Below, piece after piece: positions 6,087 to 12,852 of a DNA stretch of 12,852 nucleotides. Numbering within the stretch: the stretch's first letter is position 1; the number at the start of each line of letters is the position of its first letter. Source of the DNA: JAWWPG01 sp038232255 (lineage in GTDB: Bacteria > Actinomycetota > Actinomycetes > Propionibacteriales > Nocardioidaceae); contig JBBSIF010000077.1 of NCBI GenBank assembly GCA_038232255.1, forward strand, positions 1 to 12,852. Direction: 5' to 3'. The position numbers and the translations under genes were made by a program. A model generated the notes under the pieces. That model was given only the letters and a program-made list of their open reading frames with translations. It was not told the DNA's origin and ran no database searches.

Positions 6087-7033
6087 CACTTCTCCCGAAG
6101 GCGTGGGTTGGACAGCGCGTCGACACCGAAGTTGACGAGCGTGAACGACAGCGCCAGCAGCGCGATGGCGAGGCCTGGCGCGAAGACGAGGAGCCACTGA
6201 CCTGTCAGCAAGGCGTTCTGCTGCTGCGCGTTGTGCAGGATCGTCCCCCAGCTGACCGTCGTCGGGTTGCCGAGCCCCAGGAACTCGAGGCTCGCCTCCG
6301 CCATCACGGCCGCAGTGGAGGCGGCGAAGAAGCTCGCCGCGACCAGCGACGTCATGTTCGGCAGGATCTCGCGGAACACCACCCGCAGCGGCCGCTCTCC
6401 GGAGAACACCGCCGAGGCCACGAAGTCGCGGGTGCGCAGCGTCGTTGCCTGGCTGCGGATCACCCGGGCACCCGTTGCCCAGCTGGTGAAGGCGACAACG
6501 AGCACGATGGTCCAGATCGACCGGCTCGGGATGTACGCCGCCAGGATGATCATCAGCGGCAGCCCCGGGATGACCAGCGCCAGGTTCGTGACGAAGCTGA
6601 TCCCCTCGTCGAGGAAGCCGGGGCGGTAGCCGGAGATCAGCCCCAGCGTGACCGCGACGAGCGTCGCTCCGACCCCCGCGGTCAGCCCGACCAGCAGCGA
6701 CACGCGGGCGCCGTACACCAGCTGCGAGAGGACGTCCTCGCCGTTGCCGGTCGTGCCGAACCAGTTCGTCGAGCTCGGCCCCTGGTACGGCGTGAAATCG
6801 GTCGACGTCGGGGAGTGCGGTGCGAGGAGCGGGGCGAACGCCGCCATCAGCACGAAGAGCCCAATCAGGATGAGGCCCACCCGGGCCTTGCGGTTGCTCC
6901 ACAGGGTCCGGATGCCACGGCCGACGAAGAGCACCGGCACCGGCAGTGACGAGCCCTGGCCGCCGGGCTTCGCCTTGACCTCGGGCAGGGTTGCGGTGTC
7001 CACCGGTGGCGGTTGCGACGACAGGATGCTCAT
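6086..7033 (-). CDS. Opp/Dpp-type ABC transporter permease (OppC/DppC-like)
   Basis: A 315-residue inner-membrane subunit. After a hydrophilic N-terminus (1-50) there is a first membrane helix (about 51-71), then WFGTTGNGEDVLSQLVYGARVSL (91-113), the typical entry of OppC permeases (usually FGTD..GRD). Further helices lie near 114-135, 150-167, 173-187, 229-246 and 280-302. The cytoplasmic EAA-type coupling loop is about 199-227 (TRDFVASAVFSG, ending REILPN). FLGLGNP (251-257) is also typical. The ATG at 7033 overlaps the preceding permease stop as ATGA, with GAGAGG upstream; the longer frame to 7399 is shadow of that gene. It pairs with the DppB-like permease to form the channel. Confidence 0.94.
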   Translation of the reverse strand: MSILSSQPPPVDTATLPEVKAKPGGQGSSLPVPVLFVGRGIRTLWSNRKARVGLILIGLFVLMAAFAPLLAPHSPTSTDFTPYQGPSSTNWFGTTGNGEDVLSQLVYGARVSLLVGLTAGVGATLVAVTLGLISGYRPGFLDEGISFVTNLALVIPGLPLMIILAAYIPSRSIWTIVLVVAFTSWATGARVIRSQATTLRTRDFVASAVFSGERPLRVVFREILPNMTSLVAASFFAASTAAVMAEASLEFLGLGNPTTVSWGTILHNAQQQNALLTGQWLLVFAPGLAIALLALSFTLVNFGVDALSNPRLREK

Positions 7034-8025
7034 GACGCCACCTCTCGGCGGACCCGAGGATCGAGCCGCACGTAGAGCAGGTCGACGATGAAGATCGTCA
7101 CCAGCATGCTGAGGGTGATGACGAGGAAGAGGGCCTGCATCAACGGGTAGTCGTGGTTGGTGACCGCGATGTAGAGCAGGTTGCCGAGACCGGGATAGCT
7201 GAAGATGCCCTCCACGAGCACCGAGCCGCCGACCACGGCGCCTAACGACAGCCCAAACGCGGTGACGTTCGGCAGCAGGGCGTTGCGGGCGGCGTACAGC
7301 GTCGCGACGGTGCGCGAGCGCAGGCCGTTGGCCTCCGCGAACGTCACGTAGTCCTCGCCGAGCGTGTTGATCATGTTGTTCCGCATGCCGAAGACCCACC
7401 CCGACAGTGACGTGATCGCCAGTGTGAGCCCGGGCAGGATGCTGTGCTGGAAGGCATCCGAGAGGAACGACGGGCTCCAGCTCGGCGTCAGCCCCTCCGA
7501 GTAGCCGCCCTTGATCGCGAAGAGCTCGAACTTGAACGCGAACAGGTAGAGCAGCAGAAGGCCCAACCAGAACGGCGGGAACGCCGCGAAGAATGTCGCG
7601 CCCATCGTCACCACCGAGTCAGCGGTCTTGCCGCGCCGCCATCCGGCGTAGATGCCGAGCAGCGTCCCGAGCACGAACGCCAGGATCGTCGTCACACCGA
7701 CGAGCAGCAGGGTCCACGGGAGTGCCTGCCAGATCGTGTGGGACACCGACTCCGTCGGGAACGAGTAGGTCCGGCCGAAGTTGAAGGTGGCGATGTCTTT
7801 CAGGTAGGTGCCGTACTGGCTGAGCAGGTTGCCGTTCGGCGAGCCGAGCTGTGCCTCGATCGCGGCTCGCTCGGCGTTGGTCACGGGGACGCCGTTGGAC
7901 GACAGCCTCGCGAGGGCCGCGTCGACCGGCGAGCCCGGCATCAGGCGCGGCAGGATGAAGTTCAGCGTGATGGCAGCCCACAGCGTGAGCACGAACAGCA
8001 CCACCTTGCGCAGCACGTATCTCAC
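7030..8025 (-). CDS. Opp/Dpp-type ABC transporter permease (OppB/DppB-like)
   Basis: A 331-residue inner-membrane subunit. It begins MRYVLRKVVLFVLTLWAAIT, the usual N-terminal helix of DppB/OppB permeases, followed by LPRLMPGSP (25-33). The other helices lie near 103-126, 140-165, 196-214, 256-276 and 297-318, giving six in all. The coupling loop is at 225-252 (DYVTFAEANGL, ending AARNALLP), close to the EAA consensus, and VEGIFSYPGLG (271-281) is a strong family mark. The start is GTG 8025 with AGGAG about 10 nt upstream. A 46-nt gap separates it from the binding-protein gene, the largest gap in the operon; I saw no stable hairpin in it. Confidence 0.95.
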   Translation of the reverse strand: MRYVLRKVVLFVLTLWAAITLNFILPRLMPGSPVDAALARLSSNGVPVTNAERAAIEAQLGSPNGNLLSQYGTYLKDIATFNFGRTYSFPTESVSHTIWQALPWTLLLVGVTTILAFVLGTLLGIYAGWRRGKTADSVVTMGATFFAAFPPFWLGLLLLYLFAFKFELFAIKGGYSEGLTPSWSPSFLSDAFQHSILPGLTLAITSLSGWVFGMRNNMINTLGEDYVTFAEANGLRSRTVATLYAARNALLPNVTAFGLSLGAVVGGSVLVEGIFSYPGLGNLLYIAVTNHDYPLMQALFLVITLSMLVTIFIVDLLYVRLDPRVRREVAS

Positions 8026-8071
8026 GGCGTCGGCTCCTTCTTCTTGTTCCTGCCGTCGATGGCCCGCACGT

Positions 8072-9733
8072 TCAGGCCTTGGTCAGATGGGTGACGATGA
8101 GGAGCATGGCGTTGTTGTACGGCGTCGGGAGCGAGTAGGCGTCATTCTCGGACGGCCAGCCCGTGAAGTGCGCCGTCGAGAACAGGCCCCAGCTGCCTCC
8201 GTAGTACATCGGCACGATCGGCACCTGGGTGTACATCACCTGCTGCAGCTTGTACGTCGCCTGCTTCTGCTCCGCCTCCTGTGTCGCCCGCGCCAAAGTG
8301 GCGAGCGCCTGGTCGACGGTCGGGCTCTTGAAACGCTCGAAGTTGTTCACCGTGGGGGTGTTGACGGGCGCCGCATAGGCACTGTTGAGGCCGTTGTTGA
8401 AGTCCGTATAGGGCGACCCTGACCCGCCGAAACCACCCACGGCAGTGTCGAACGTGCCGGCCTGGATCTCCGTCTCGTACTGCGCGTACTGCGGGAGGTC
8501 GAGCTTGACGTTGATGCCTGCGACGCCCAGCTGGCTCGCGACCTCCTTGGCCGCAGCGATCCAGTCGGTGAAGTTGTTGGGCATCACCAGCGTCATCGTC
8601 GCCTGCTGCCCGCCCTTGACGAGCTTGCCGCCTTGCAAGGTGTAGCCCGCCTTGGAGAACGCGGCCGTGGCGGCAGCCTGGTCCTGCGCGACGACTCCCT
8701 TGCCGGGCAGGCTCGGGTCGAGCCACTTCTCCTCGTTGGGCAGGATCAACCCGGACGAGCTGGCCGCCGTGGTGTACCCGTTGACGGCCTTCTCGGCAAT
8801 GGTCGACCGGTCGAGGGACAGCGACACACCCTTGCGGAAGTTCACGTCGTTGTAGGGAGCCTTCGTCAGGTTCATGAACAGGGCGATGGTGCCACCCGGC
8901 GGGAACCAATAGGCACGCGTCGACGGGTCCTTCGCGACGTACGTCTGCTCGACGTCCGGCAGGTAGTTGTAGGACCAGTCGAACTTGCCGCTCGAGACAT
9001 CGAGCTGGTTGGTCGACTGGTTGCTCGACTGCGCGGGGAAGTCGACCTGGCTCGGCGCTACCTTGCCGGCCTGCCAGTAGCTCGCGTTCTTGGCCAGCGA
9101 GTACAGCGTGGGTGCGAAGGACTTGAGGGTGAAGGGGCCGGTGCCGACCGGCTTGGTGTTCGTGAAGGTGTCGGGCTTCGGCACCGATGCCCACAGATGC
9201 TGGGGCACGATCGGGACCTGCGAGACGGTTGCCGCGAACGGCACGTTGGGCGCTTTAAAGGTGGCGGTGACCTTGTCTCCCGACGCCGTCACGCTCTTGA
9301 GCTGGCTCCAGACGCCTGTCGTGTCGAGGGCTGCGTCCTTCTTCAGCATGTCGAACGTGAAGACGACGTCGTCGGCGCTGAAGGGCTTCCCGTCGCTCCA
9401 CGTGACGCCCGACCGGATCGTGTAGACGAGGGTCGTCGGGTCAGTGAAGGTGTGACCGGTGGCGAGGAACGGCGTGTAGGAGCCGTCGACCGTGCTCGGG
9501 ATCTCGAGCGGCTCATAAAGGAGCCGGGTGCCCTCAAGCTGCGTCGTCGAGAACGGGTTGAAGTTCTCGACGAGTGTCGGGTTGCCGGCATCGCCCTGGA
9601 TCGTCAGCACACTGCTGTCGGAGGACGACGTGTTCCCGGACCCGGCACCGCTGCAGGAGGCAAGCGTCGTGGTCGCCAGGAGGGCGGCCGCTGTCAGGGC
9701 GTACGCCGACCGAAGGCGCGAAGGGCGTTTCAT
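8072..9733 (-). CDS. Family-5 extracellular solute-binding lipoprotein (SBP_bac_5)
   Basis: A 553-residue lipoprotein that would capture substrate for the adjacent importer. Lipobox LASC has the lipid-modified Cys27 after a basic N-terminus (MKRPSRLR) and a hydrophobic run at 12-24; a Ser/Gly/Thr linker follows. Family-5 marks include YTIRSGVTWSDGKPFSADDVVFTFD, then VGTGPFTLKSF with KNASYWQ, and VNFRKGVSLSLDRSTI. Family-5 proteins bind oligopeptides, nickel and, in several bacteria and Thermotoga, cello-, xylo- or manno-oligosaccharides. Placement beside a LacI repressor and two glycosidase genes argues for an oligosaccharide here; the large cleft of this fold suits chains rather than single sugars. 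The ATG at 9733 overlaps the GH39 stop as ATGA, and the Shine-Dalgarno (AAGAG) is weak, so translation may depend on coupling. Confidence 0.93.
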   Translation of the reverse strand: MKRPSRLRSAYALTAAALLATTTLASCSGAGSGNTSSSDSSVLTIQGDAGNPTLVENFNPFSTTQLEGTRLLYEPLEIPSTVDGSYTPFLATGHTFTDPTTLVYTIRSGVTWSDGKPFSADDVVFTFDMLKKDAALDTTGVWSQLKSVTASGDKVTATFKAPNVPFAATVSQVPIVPQHLWASVPKPDTFTNTKPVGTGPFTLKSFAPTLYSLAKNASYWQAGKVAPSQVDFPAQSSNQSTNQLDVSSGKFDWSYNYLPDVEQTYVAKDPSTRAYWFPPGGTIALFMNLTKAPYNDVNFRKGVSLSLDRSTIAEKAVNGYTTAASSSGLILPNEEKWLDPSLPGKGVVAQDQAAATAAFSKAGYTLQGGKLVKGGQQATMTLVMPNNFTDWIAAAKEVASQLGVAGINVKLDLPQYAQYETEIQAGTFDTAVGGFGGSGSPYTDFNNGLNSAYAAPVNTPTVNNFERFKSPTVDQALATLARATQEAEQKQATYKLQQVMYTQVPIVPMYYGGSWGLFSTAHFTGWPSENDAYSLPTPYNNAMLLIVTHLTKA

Positions 9734-11601
9734 CGAGGGCTCTTTTCTGTCGTGTCGGCGGTGGTGCCGGCGGTCAGTCGGACCCGGACCACGCCGGGCT
9801 GTGGCAGCGGGATCTGGAAGATCGTGGTGCCCTGCTGGGGGGTCACTCGGGCCAGCTGCTCTTCGTGGAGCTGGTCGGCGTCGTGCAGACGCCGCCAGCC
9901 GTCGGCGTCCGGCCAGTCGGCCCCCGGGGAGTGGCTGGTGAAGATGTTGGAGTGGTCGGCGTCGACGCGGGCGAGCCGTGCGTCGTACGACGTCGCTGAC
10001 AGCCCGTTCACCTGGAGGCTGACGACGCGGTGCAGGCGGGGGTCGCCGTGCATGAGCTCAGCGTTGATGGTGCCGTTCCACAGGAGCACGTCGACCGTGC
10101 CGTCGTCATGGCGGGTCGCCCAGGCTTGGACGAGAACGTCGGCGCCGTCACCGTCGACGGTGCTGGCCAGCAGCGCGTCACCCTGGTGTGCGGCGAGGTG
10201 CACTCCCCAGTACCGCGGCTTGCGGAGGTTCCCCACCGTCAGGAGCCCGAAGCCGTTGTGGAAGAGCGCGGGCGGGCGGCCCAGCTCTTCGAAGTGGTCG
10301 CTGATCACCCAGTAGGCAAGGGCATCCAGTCTGCCCTGGACGGCCGCGAACCCGCTGAGCACGAACGGTGCACCGCTCACTCCGTCATGGATCCCGCCGA
10401 AATGCGTCGACCCGACGCCCCACTCCGTCCACCAGACAGGGATGTCGCCGTACCCGTGCCTCCCGAGCGCCTTGCGGCTGTCGAGGGGGAGATTGCCGTA
10501 GGTGTGTGAGGTGGCGAAGTCGAGCGGGACGCTCTCCTTCTCGCAGTGGGCTGCGAGCGACTCGACCCACTCCGCAGCGGCTGTCGAGGGCCCACCCACG
10601 AGCAGGCGCTGGTCGACGCTCTTCACTGCATGAGCCGCGGAGTCGTAGAGCCTGAAGTACTCCTCCTGCGTGCCGCTCCAGAAGACCTCGAGGTTGGGCT
10701 CGTTCCACACCTCGAATGGCCACTGGGCGACCTCGTCGATGCCGAAGTGGTCGACCAGGTGACGAGCCAGCGCTTCGACGACGGCACCCCACGCGCCGAA
10801 GTCCGCGGGTGGCGAGATGATTCCGTGGTAGACGAAGACCGTCTGGCCGGGGTCGCGGGCGATCGCGGCCGGCATGAAGGACAGCTCCACCACCGGCTTG
10901 AGACCGATGCCGAGGATCTGGTCGTACAGCCGGTCGACCTCGTCGAAGTCGTAGCGCAGCGTGCCGTCGTCGGCACGTGTCACCACGTGGTTGTCGTCGT
11001 GCAAGATGGCGTGAGCACGGACGGACGTCATCCCGAGGTCCTCATGGGCCTGCCTCAGCGCCGCTGCGAACTCCGTCCCGATGTCGTTCCCGTTCCCGTC
11101 GTCGCCGAAGCGCAGCTGCGTCATCCGCTCGGAGCCGACCATGCGCCAGACGCGGTCGAGCTCCCCCACCGAAGTGCTGGCGTCCACCGCGACCTCGACC
11201 GCCTTGGGAGTGCCCGTGAGGATGCGCGCCGAGACCTCCTCGCTCCACTCCCACGCGGGGTACTCCGCCCCCGCGACGGCGCCGACGCGGTAGAGATACC
11301 CAGCGCCGTCCTGCAGCCCGGTGTCGGCGAACGTCGTTCCGGCAACCGCGGGCACGTCGCTTCCCCCGTGCTGCACGAGGCGGCGTACGCCGTCCGGGCC
11401 GGTGCGCTCGATGAGGTATCCCGCCGCACCATCCACCTCGTCCCAGGACAGTCGCACATGACCGATGGCCGACATGGCCGTCACCGACGCGGGAGCGGGG
11501 AGGGCGAAGTCCTCCGATGCCGTGCTGGTGTCGGTGAGCCGCCGATAGATGCGCTGCTCCCAGTCCTGGCGGGCCTGCTGCTCCTCGCCGTTCTCGCTCA
11601 T
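9730..11601 (-). CDS. Cytoplasmic GH39-like glycoside hydrolase with N-terminal fibronectin-III-like domain
   Basis: A 623-residue protein without a signal peptide. Residues about 34-128 resemble a fibronectin type III domain (VRLSWDEVDGAAGYLIER, ending GYLYRVGAVAG). From about 136 comes a clan GH-A barrel most like GH39 (beta-xylosidase / alpha-L-iduronidase family): FEVWNEPNL (296-304) gives acid/base Glu301, and WWTEWG (390-395) gives nucleophile Glu393. SHTYGN (365-370) and ALAYWVISD (427-435) also fit. From about 480 to the end a beta-rich accessory domain is expected. The ATG at 11601 overlaps the repressor stop as ATGA and has AAGGAGG at 11607-11613, 5 nt upstream, a strong site. It probably hydrolyses imported oligosaccharides. 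GH39 covers beta-xylosidases, iduronidases and arabinose- or galactose-releasing enzymes, so the sugar remains open. Confidence 0.88.
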   Translation of the reverse strand: MSENGEEQQARQDWEQRIYRRLTDTSTASEDFALPAPASVTAMSAIGHVRLSWDEVDGAAGYLIERTGPDGVRRLVQHGGSDVPAVAGTTFADTGLQDGAGYLYRVGAVAGAEYPAWEWSEEVSARILTGTPKAVEVAVDASTSVGELDRVWRMVGSERMTQLRFGDDGNGNDIGTEFAAALRQAHEDLGMTSVRAHAILHDDNHVVTRADDGTLRYDFDEVDRLYDQILGIGLKPVVELSFMPAAIARDPGQTVFVYHGIISPPADFGAWGAVVEALARHLVDHFGIDEVAQWPFEVWNEPNLEVFWSGTQEEYFRLYDSAAHAVKSVDQRLLVGGPSTAAAEWVESLAAHCEKESVPLDFATSHTYGNLPLDSRKALGRHGYGDIPVWWTEWGVGSTHFGGIHDGVSGAPFVLSGFAAVQGRLDALAYWVISDHFEELGRPPALFHNGFGLLTVGNLRKPRYWGVHLAAHQGDALLASTVDGDGADVLVQAWATRHDDGTVDVLLWNGTINAELMHGDPRLHRVVSLQVNGLSATSYDARLARVDADHSNIFTSHSPGADWPDADGWRRLHDADQLHEEQLARVTPQQGTTIFQIPLPQPGVVRVRLTAGTTADTTEKSPR

Positions 11602-12692
11602 GACAGCCTCCTTCCGGCGGGAGTGGCTCGGGTACTGGTCGAGGAGCTCCGATGTGGCGTCGTACGGACTGCGCAGCCGCAGCTGCGTCGGATCCTCGGT
11701 TCGGTGGGAAGCAGAGCGGCGCGGCGCTTGGCGTCGGGATGAACGATGCGGTCGAGGAGCATGCGCACCGCCTGCTCGCCGACGTCGCGCATCGGCTGGT
11801 GGACCGTCGTCAGGGTCGGGCGCACGTGGCGCGCTGAGGCGATGTCGTCGAATCCGGTGACCGCCACGTCTCCCGGGACGGCCAGCTTCGCGGTGCGCAG
11901 GACACCCAACGCGCCGATGGCCATCTCGTCGTTGCCGCAGACGATGACCTCGGGGATGCGCTCTGTGAGCAGCGCCCGTACCGCGCGGGCACCTCCCGCC
12001 TCCGTGAAACCCCCGTCGGCGTACGGTGAGGAAGGGACCGGGAGCTGATGGGTTCGCAACGCGTCGCGGTAACCGGCGAAGCGCTCCATCGAGTCCGGTG
12101 ACCGTGCCGGGCCGCCGATGAAGATCAGGTCGCGGTACCCGTGGACGACGATGAGATGCTCCACGAGCCCGCGCATGGCGCCCCGGATGTCCACGCTGAT
12201 GTCGTCGAAGGGGTTGCTGCGCGAGCGGATGGCGACGGTCACGATGGGCAGCGTCCGGGACAGGGCGGCGATGTCCGGCTTGCTGACGCTCCTCGCGAGG
12301 ACCACGAGCCCGTCCACCTTGCCACTGACGGAGAAGGCCAGCTCACGGCCGGACCGGCCCCGGGTGGCGGCTATCAGCAGGGCGTCACCGCCGGCTGTCG
12401 CCGCCCGCTCGGCTCCGCGGATCACCTCATCGAGGTAGAGCGGGGACTCCTCCTCCGCCTCGCCGGAGGCGTCCAGGTCGTGGAACAAGATGCCGACGAT
12501 GCCTGCGCGCCGGGTGGCAAGTCCCCGCGCTCGTCCGTCGGGCACCCAGGCCAGCTCGTTCGCCGCCGCCAGGACGCGATCGCGAGTCTTTGCCGACATG
12601 CCGTCTTCGCCCTGCATGGCACGGGACACGGTCGCGGTCGACACCCCGCTGCGCGAAGCAACCTCGTAGATCGTGGATCGGGCTGTGGCCAC
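11598..12692 (-). CDS. LacI-family transcriptional repressor, first gene of the sugar-uptake operon
   Basis: A 364-residue regulator. The N-terminal helix-turn-helix (TIYEVASRSGVSTATVSRAM, 7-26) is followed by the hinge helix GRARGLATRR (53-62), where a Leu normally wedges into the central CpG of the operator. A periplasmic-binding-protein-like ligand domain then begins with AGIVGILFHDLD (63-74) and includes VDGLVVLAR, HLIVVHGYRDLIFIGG, VIVCGNDEMAIGALGVL and GDVAVTGFDDIASARHVRPTLTTVHQP, all standard for the family, ending in RIRRSCGC. GTG 12692 is the start, with AGGAA 5 nt upstream. Two palindromes just before the gene are the probable binding sites, implying autoregulation. The stop overlaps the GH39 start as ATGA, so repressor and enzymes are made from one message. 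The inducer is probably a sugar derived from the imported oligosaccharide. Confidence 0.95.
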   Translation of the reverse strand: MATARSTIYEVASRSGVSTATVSRAMQGEDGMSAKTRDRVLAAANELAWVPDGRARGLATRRAGIVGILFHDLDASGEAEEESPLYLDEVIRGAERAATAGGDALLIAATRGRSGRELAFSVSGKVDGLVVLARSVSKPDIAALSRTLPIVTVAIRSRSNPFDDISVDIRGAMRGLVEHLIVVHGYRDLIFIGGPARSPDSMERFAGYRDALRTHQLPVPSSPYADGGFTEAGGARAVRALLTERIPEVIVCGNDEMAIGALGVLRTAKLAVPGDVAVTGFDDIASARHVRPTLTTVHQPMRDVGEQAVRMLLDRIVHPDAKRRAALLPTEPRIRRSCGCAVRTTPHRSSSTSTRATPAGRRLS

Positions 12693-12703
12693 GGAAATTC
12701 CTG

Positions 12704-12719
12704 ACGTAAGCGCTTACGT
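12704..12719. promoter_or_regulatory. Perfect 16-bp palindromic operator (LacI-type), site 1
   Basis: ACGTAAGCGCTTACGT is a perfect palindrome centred on a CpG, the usual form of LacI-family operators. It lies 12 bp upstream of the repressor GTG, in the predicted 5' leader and transcription-start region. Confidence 0.85.
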
Positions 12720-12735
12720 ACGTAACCGCTTACGT
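12720..12735. promoter_or_regulatory. Near-perfect 16-bp palindromic operator, site 2, abutting site 1
   Basis: ACGTAACCGCTTACGT matches site 1 except for C at 12726 in place of G, which breaks one symmetric pair. It begins on the base after site 1 ends, so the centres are 16 bp apart, about 1.5 helical turns. It overlaps the proposed -10 element. Confidence 0.82.
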
Positions 12736-12760
12736 TTCCATCGCAGGAATCGCCTGTCAA
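12732..12760 (-). promoter_or_regulatory. Promoter of the sugar-uptake operon
   Basis: A perfect TTGACA -35 lies at 12760-12755 on the minus strand. After a 17-bp spacer the -10 position reads AAACGT (12737-12732), matching the consensus only at A2 and T6. The expected start near 12725 falls inside operator site 2, so bound repressor would block polymerase. The leader before the repressor GTG would be about 30 nt. Confidence 0.65.
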
Positions 12761-12852
12761 GGGTTGGCGGGGCGTCGGCACCCGCTCGGCGAGCTGGCGG
12801 GACCGGAGGAGGCTTTGCGGGAGGACGAGGCTCGTGTATTGTTGCGTCACTG

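Noticed and set aside
6087..6902. Long N-terminal extension of the first ATPase frame
   Set aside because: It is out-of-frame shadow of the OppC-like permease; the ATG at 6086 begins directly at the ABC domain and overlaps the permease stop.
8633..10315. 560-codon plus-strand frame antisense to the lipoprotein and GH39 genes
   Set aside because: Low-complexity shadow; both minus-strand genes have clear family motifs.
9730..12692. Firm assignment of the operon to xylan use
   Set aside because: GH39 includes several activities and the secreted partner is not a xylanase, so the sequence does not support naming the substrate.
12422..12850. 142-codon minus-strand frame overlapping the repressor start and operators
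   Set aside because: It crosses the promoter and operators and then runs in a shadow frame of the repressor gene; no homology is visible.

Overview
The window is high-GC DNA with strong G/C codon bias, GTG starts and TANNNT-type leaderless promoters, which suggests an actinobacterium; nothing here fixes the genus. Ten complete genes lie head to tail on the minus strand. The 3' part of one further gene on the plus strand occupies the left edge.

Right to centre (12760 down to 2636): an apparent eight-gene carbohydrate-uptake operon. It starts at a TTGACA promoter whose -10/start region is covered by two abutting 16-bp palindromes, the likely operators of the first gene, a LacI-family repressor. 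The order is LacI repressor, cytoplasmic GH39-like glycosidase with an N-terminal fibronectin-III-like domain, family-5 solute-binding lipoprotein, two Opp/Dpp-type permeases, two Opp/Dpp-type ATPases, and a secreted PF10091 (glycoamylase/GH144-like) protein. Four junctions are 1- or 4-nt start/stop overlaps, one is an 11-nt overlap and two are gaps of 15 and 46 nt, so the set is probably one transcript. The inferred scheme is that the exported PF10091 enzyme cuts a polysaccharide outside the cell. The lipoprotein and ABC transporter then import the oligosaccharides, the GH39 enzyme trims them in the cytosol, and the repressor releases the promoter when a product binds. The substrate is not evident: PF10091 enzymes suggest beta-1,2-glucan-type chains, whereas GH39 suggests xylosides or arabinosides.

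Centre-left (2277-2635): a 359-bp gap. It holds two 59-bp tandem copies, 63 bp apart, of an element with a perfect 12-bp stem and 18-nt loop. It lies just after the operon's last stop codon and may end or protect the transcript.

Left (569-2276): a short, divergent glycerophosphodiester phosphodiesterase and a PAP2/Aur1-like membrane phosphatase. Each has a TANNNT motif exactly 6 nt before the start codon, suggesting leaderless mRNAs. The PAP2 frame has lost any early stop and runs 194 bp antisense into the convergent plus-strand gene at the left edge, which encodes the end of an unrecognised, probably extracellular beta-rich protein.
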